A stretch of 35,326 nt of DNA from Kiritimatiellia bacterium (lineage in GTDB: Bacteria > Verrucomicrobiota > Kiritimatiellia > RFP12 > UBA1067), in the NCBI GenBank assembly GCA_027858965.1, contig JAQIBS010000055.1, positions 1 to 35,326 of the forward strand, given 5' to 3'. Positions within the stretch are counted from its first letter, which is position 1, and every line of letters starts with the position of its first letter. Shown piece by piece: positions 31,996 to 35,326 of the stretch. A program made the translations under genes and the position numbers. Under the pieces are notes generated by a model. The model ran no database searches, was not told the DNA's origin, and saw only the letters and a list, made by a program, of their open reading frames with translations.

Positions 31996-34900
31996 TTTCA
32001 AAAGTATTTATAGAACGGCCACGCTTTGCAATGGTTATATCAGTTGTGCTGACGCTGGCCGGTGTACTGGCGATTAAAACACTGCCGATCGCCCAGTATC
32101 CTGAGGTCACACCTCCCGAGATTCAGGTCAGTACGCGTTATCCAGGTGCCAATGCCCAGGAAATTTCACGTACTGTTGCCATTCCGCTTGAAGATGAGAT
32201 CAACGGTGTTGATGATATGCTTTACATGTCGTCGACCAGTGATGATCAAGGTAATTATATTCTTACGATAACCTTTGAGGTCGGTTCCGACCGCGATATG
32301 GATATGGTTAAGGTTCAGAATCGTATTCAACAGGCACTTCCGCGTCTGCCGGAGGAGATTAATGATAATGGTATAACGGTTGAGAGTCGTTCTTCGAGTA
32401 TGCTGGGTTTCGTGAATGTACGCTCTCCTGAGGGGACAAAAGACCGCTTAGATATGAGTAACTTTGCTTACGACTATGTCCAGAAAGAGTCAAAGCGTAT
32501 TCATGGTGTTGGTGGTGCAACAGTTTATGGCGCTAAGATCAGTATGCGCGTCTGGCTTGATGCCGAACGACTAGCCGCTCTGGGTATCAGTACTGAGGAT
32601 ATCATTGTGGCCATCCGTTCTCAGAACCTGCAGGCTGCTGTGGGTAAGGTCGGTGCTGCTCCCGTTCAAGGTAATGCTCAGCGTTTCTTTGCTCTGCAGG
32701 CAAAAGGACGTCTTAATGAGCCTAAGGATTTTGCGGAGATAGTGGTTCGCACTGACGCTACAGGCGGTGTGCTTCGAATGAAGGATGTCGGTCGTATTGA
32801 ATTCGGTGAATCCGATTATGGATATCATGGCAATTATAACGGTGCCGAGGCAGTCTCTATAGCTCTCAGCCAAACACCGGGAACTAATGCGATTGATGCA
32901 ATGGATCGAGTGCAGGAACTTCTGGCAGATTTACGTAAACGTATGCCTGAGGATATAGAGATCTTCTCTTCCTATGATGCTACGCAGGTTGTTCGTGCCT
33001 CCATTAAAGAAATTGCCACTACTCTGCTGTTGACTTTCTGCCTTGTTGTGATTGTCTGTTATCTTTTTCTTCAGGATTGGCGTGCTACTCTGATTCCTGC
33101 GCTTACTATTCCGGTCTCACTGCTTTCAACCTTTGCTGTGCTTTCCGCCCTGGGTTACAGTATCAATACGCTCACTCTCTTTGGATTGGTTCTGGCAATC
33201 GGCTCGGTTGTGGATGATGCCATTGTTGTGGTTGAACGTGTGCAGCATCTGATGGTTGAAGAGGGTCTTGCCCGTAAGGCTGCCACTATCCGTACCATGC
33301 AGGAAGTCAGTGGTGCTATTATCGCTACAACACTTGTTCTGCTCGCAATCTTTGTTCCGATCGGGTTTATTCCCGGTATCACTGGTAAGATCTACCAGCA
33401 GTTTGCCGTCACGATGTCAGCTGCGATATGTTTTTCTACACTCAACGCACTGACTCTCAGTCCAGCACTCTGTGCAACGGTTCTGGGTAAGCCTAAACCA
33501 CACAAACGTGGTCCCTTTGCTGTTTTTAACTGGGGATTGAATCTGTTTCGTGGTGGCTATGTCAGGGTCTCCGGATGGCTGGCCAGACGTATCGGTCTGA
33601 CTATCCTATTTCTATTGGTTTTCGTTCTTGTTTCCTGGAGTATATTTAACTTGGTTCCGACGAGCTTCCTGCCTGATGAAGATCAGGGGGTTGTCTTTGT
33701 CGATGTACGTCTGCCGGAGGGTGCTTCCAAAATCAGGACTAAGGCTCTTATTGAAGATGCCTCCAAGATGATCCGTGATGATGAAGGTATAAAATTTGTG
33801 CTGGGTATTACAGGATTTGCCATCATCAGCGGTCGTTCAGAGAATACCGGTTTTATTGTAATCGGATTGAATGATTGGAGTGAACGTAAGGATGCCGGGC
33901 TTAGTGCCAATGCTATTATGAATCGATGTCGTGGCAAGTTTTCTGAAATTTCCGATGCTAGCATCAACTGTTTTCTGGTACCGGCAATTCCTGGTATGGG
34001 CTACAGCAATGGAATGGATGTGCAGTTGCAGGCACTCACTGATCCCGACCCCGCCAAGTTGGAGGGGCAGATGATGAAGATGCTTGGCGCTCTGAATGCG
34101 ATGCCCGAGGTCATGATGGCCTTCAGTGGCTATAATGCGCAGACTCCATCACTTAAGGTGAATGTGAATCGCGTTAAGGCCGAGTTGATGAATGTGCCTG
34201 TCAGCGCTGTGTTTGCAACTCTGCAGAATTACCTTGGCTCGCGCTATGTGAATGATGTGAACATCGGAACTCAGGTTAATCAGGTGATTATACAGTCAGA
34301 GTGGGAGGGACGTAATAACCCTGATGACATTCTGAAACTCTACGTGAAGAGTAACACCGGGGAGATGGTTCCGCTGGGATCGTTAGTGACCCTTGAACCG
34401 GTGCTCGGACCACGTATGGTTTCGCGTTATAATCTTTTTCCAAGTGCTGCTATAACGGTCATGCTGATGCCTGGGATCAGTACCGGTGAGATGATGGACA
34501 AGATCGAAAAGCTTTCAGATGGGCTTCTTGATAAGGGCTACACTTTCTCATGGTCGGGTATGAGTTTTCAGGAAAAGCGTGCATCAGGACAGACGGGAAT
34601 TCTGCTGCTCATGGCACTGGTATTCGGTTATCTCTTTCTGGTGGCTCAGTATGAAAGCTGGACAATTCCGCTATCTGTTATGCTCTCAGTTTCTGTTGCA
34701 ATTTGTGGTGCACTGCTGGGGCTTATGTTTATGAAAATGCCTATCAGTATCTATGCCCAGCTGGGGTTGATTCTGCTGGTTGCTCTCGCCAGTAAGAATG
34801 CCATTTTGATTATTGAGTTTTCCAAGACCCAGCGCGAGAAAGGCGCTTCAATTGTCGATGCTGCTATGCAGGGGGCCCGCGAACGCTATCGCGCTGTGCT

Positions 34901-35117
34901 GATGACGGCTTTTACGTTTATTCTCGGTGTGTTGCCGATGGTATTTGCAACAGGTGCCGGTGCTGCCAGCCGTAAGTCAATCGGTGTTACGGTTTTCTTT
35001 GGAATGGTGGCCGCCACGGCAGTCGGTATCTCGCTGGTGCCGGGATTGTATGCACTTTTTCAGACCATCCGTGAAAAGATGCACGCCGTGCGTGAGAAGA
35101 TCGTCGGAGAACATTAA
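31992..35117 (+). CDS. RND multidrug efflux pump, HAE1/AcrB type
   Basis: The 1,041-residue inner-membrane pump has full family length. The N-terminal [43 protein letters not shown] start is diagnostic (TM1 then the porter domain). Proton-relay residues are present: the Asp pair in [14 protein letters not shown] (about 407-408) and the Lys in [15 protein letters not shown] (about 934). Twelve TM segments and two large periplasmic loops are evident. It expels hydrophobic compounds using the proton gradient, together with the adaptor encoded just upstream. No outer-membrane TolC-like gene is in the window; it may lie beyond the right edge or elsewhere. A heptamer repeat array begins immediately after the stop codon. 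Confidence 0.96.
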   Translation: MISKVFIERPRFAMVISVVLTLAGVLAIKTLPIAQYPEVTPPEIQVSTRYPGANAQEISRTVAIPLEDEINGVDDMLYMSSTSDDQGNYILTITFEVGSDRDMDMVKVQNRIQQALPRLPEEINDNGITVESRSSSMLGFVNVRSPEGTKDRLDMSNFAYDYVQKESKRIHGVGGATVYGAKISMRVWLDAERLAALGISTEDIIVAIRSQNLQAAVGKVGAAPVQGNAQRFFALQAKGRLNEPKDFAEIVVRTDATGGVLRMKDVGRIEFGESDYGYHGNYNGAEAVSIALSQTPGTNAIDAMDRVQELLADLRKRMPEDIEIFSSYDATQVVRASIKEIATTLLLTFCLVVIVCYLFLQDWRATLIPALTIPVSLLSTFAVLSALGYSINTLTLFGLVLAIGSVVDDAIVVVERVQHLMVEEGLARKAATIRTMQEVSGAIIATTLVLLAIFVPIGFIPGITGKIYQQFAVTMSAAICFSTLNALTLSPALCATVLGKPKPHKRGPFAVFNWGLNLFRGGYVRVSGWLARRIGLTILFLLVFVLVSWSIFNLVPTSFLPDEDQGVVFVDVRLPEGASKIRTKALIEDASKMIRDDEGIKFVLGITGFAIISGRSENTGFIVIGLNDWSERKDAGLSANAIMNRCRGKFSEISDASINCFLVPAIPGMGYSNGMDVQLQALTDPDPAKLEGQMMKMLGALNAMPEVMMAFSGYNAQTPSLKVNVNRVKAELMNVPVSAVFATLQNYLGSRYVNDVNIGTQVNQVIIQSEWEGRNNPDDILKLYVKSNTGEMVPLGSLVTLEPVLGPRMVSRYNLFPSAAITVMLMPGISTGEMMDKIEKLSDGLLDKGYTFSWSGMSFQEKRASGQTGILLLMALVFGYLFLVAQYESWTIPLSVMLSVSVAICGALLGLMFMKMPISIYAQLGLILLVALASKNAILIIEFSKTQREKGASIVDAAMQGARERYRAVLMTAFTFILGVLPMVFATGAGAASRKSIGVTVFFGMVAATAVGISLVPGLYALFQTIREKMHAVREKIVGEH

Positions 35118-35146
35118 CAGGCATCAGGAGGCAGGTGTCAGGAGTC
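35118..35146 (+). repeat. 7-nt period repeat (GTCAGGA/GGCAGG type)
   Basis: CAGGCATCAGGAGGCAGGTG and then TCAGGAGTC begin directly after the RND stop codon. The heptamers match those after the permease gene at 9283-9321, about 26 kb away. Confidence 0.8.
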
Positions 35147-35212
35147 AATGGGCACCTTTGAAAAATCGAATCATTCAATTCGATCGATTCCCTCGACAAA
35201 CATAAGGATTTT

Positions 35213-35326
35213 GGGTCTTCCGCTGAATCTGTGGGTAAATAATGCTAAATAATGCTTAAAACACCGGGCATAAACCTCTATTATGTTGTAAACCAAAACG
35301 ACACTTTAGAGAGAGACACCCGGTGC
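35213..35326 (+). other. Possible left end of a mobile element (truncated by window edge)
   Basis: GGGTCTTCCGCTGAATCTGT recalls the GGxTCTTCCG-type terminal inverted repeats I know from ISL3-family elements. It is followed by about 90 bp with CACCGGG (35262-35268) and CCCGGTG (35319-35325), and an AGAGAGA stretch that could be a ribosome site. No transposase is visible before the window ends, so this is only a suggestion. Confidence 0.25.

Overview
The window most resembles a chromosome segment from a heterotrophic PVC-superphylum bacterium, probably Kiritimatiellota or Lentisphaerota. This is inferred from the gene families present: a secreted alpha-galactosidase-like enzyme, an exported SMP-30 lactonase, a giant exported SGNH-esterase/repeat protein, an SHD1-like plus thioredoxin fusion, a Tat-exported sugar isomerase/epimerase, and a paaK-ACT-paaK set. 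No rRNA, tRNA or CRISPR array was seen, and no complete insertion sequence.

Layout. Positions 1-2330 (+) hold the end of a fatty-acid synthesis operon: plsX (partial), fabD, fabG and acpP, closed by a strong intrinsic terminator. Positions 2330-9280 (+) hold exported carbohydrate enzymes (GH36-like protein, SMP-30/gluconolactonase) and a 10-TM FtsX/MacB-type permease without an adjacent ATPase. Positions 9500-19290 (-) are one gene of about 9.6 kb with its own promoter and terminator. It encodes two SGNH hydrolase domains, many Ig-like domains and eight copies of a domain of about 210 residues, arranged as an ancient duplication of a whole block of about 1,500-1,700 residues. Positions 19360-22870 (+) hold holA and an exported 786-residue protein of unknown function. 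Positions 23060-26422 (-) hold paaK, an ACT-ACT protein and a second paaK. Positions 26823-28585 (-) hold a NIF3-family protein and an exported thioredoxin-like protein. Positions 28794-29786 (+) hold a Tat-exported xylose-isomerase-like TIM barrel. Positions 30042-35117 (+) are a TetR-controlled RND efflux operon with a palindromic operator inside its promoter. The last ~110 bp may be the start of a mobile element.

The intergenic DNA is the most unusual part. It is full of short-period repeats (7-, 9-, 14-, 16- and 26-nt units of several word families), and in five cases these start within about 0-11 bp after the stop codon of a plus-strand gene. There are also large inverted repeats, and a 63-bp REP-like element with palindromic ends is present twice, in opposite orientations, about 27 kb apart. 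These repeats and the duplicated giant gene are the best candidates for something undescribed. The rest is mostly recognisable housekeeping, carbohydrate and efflux functions.
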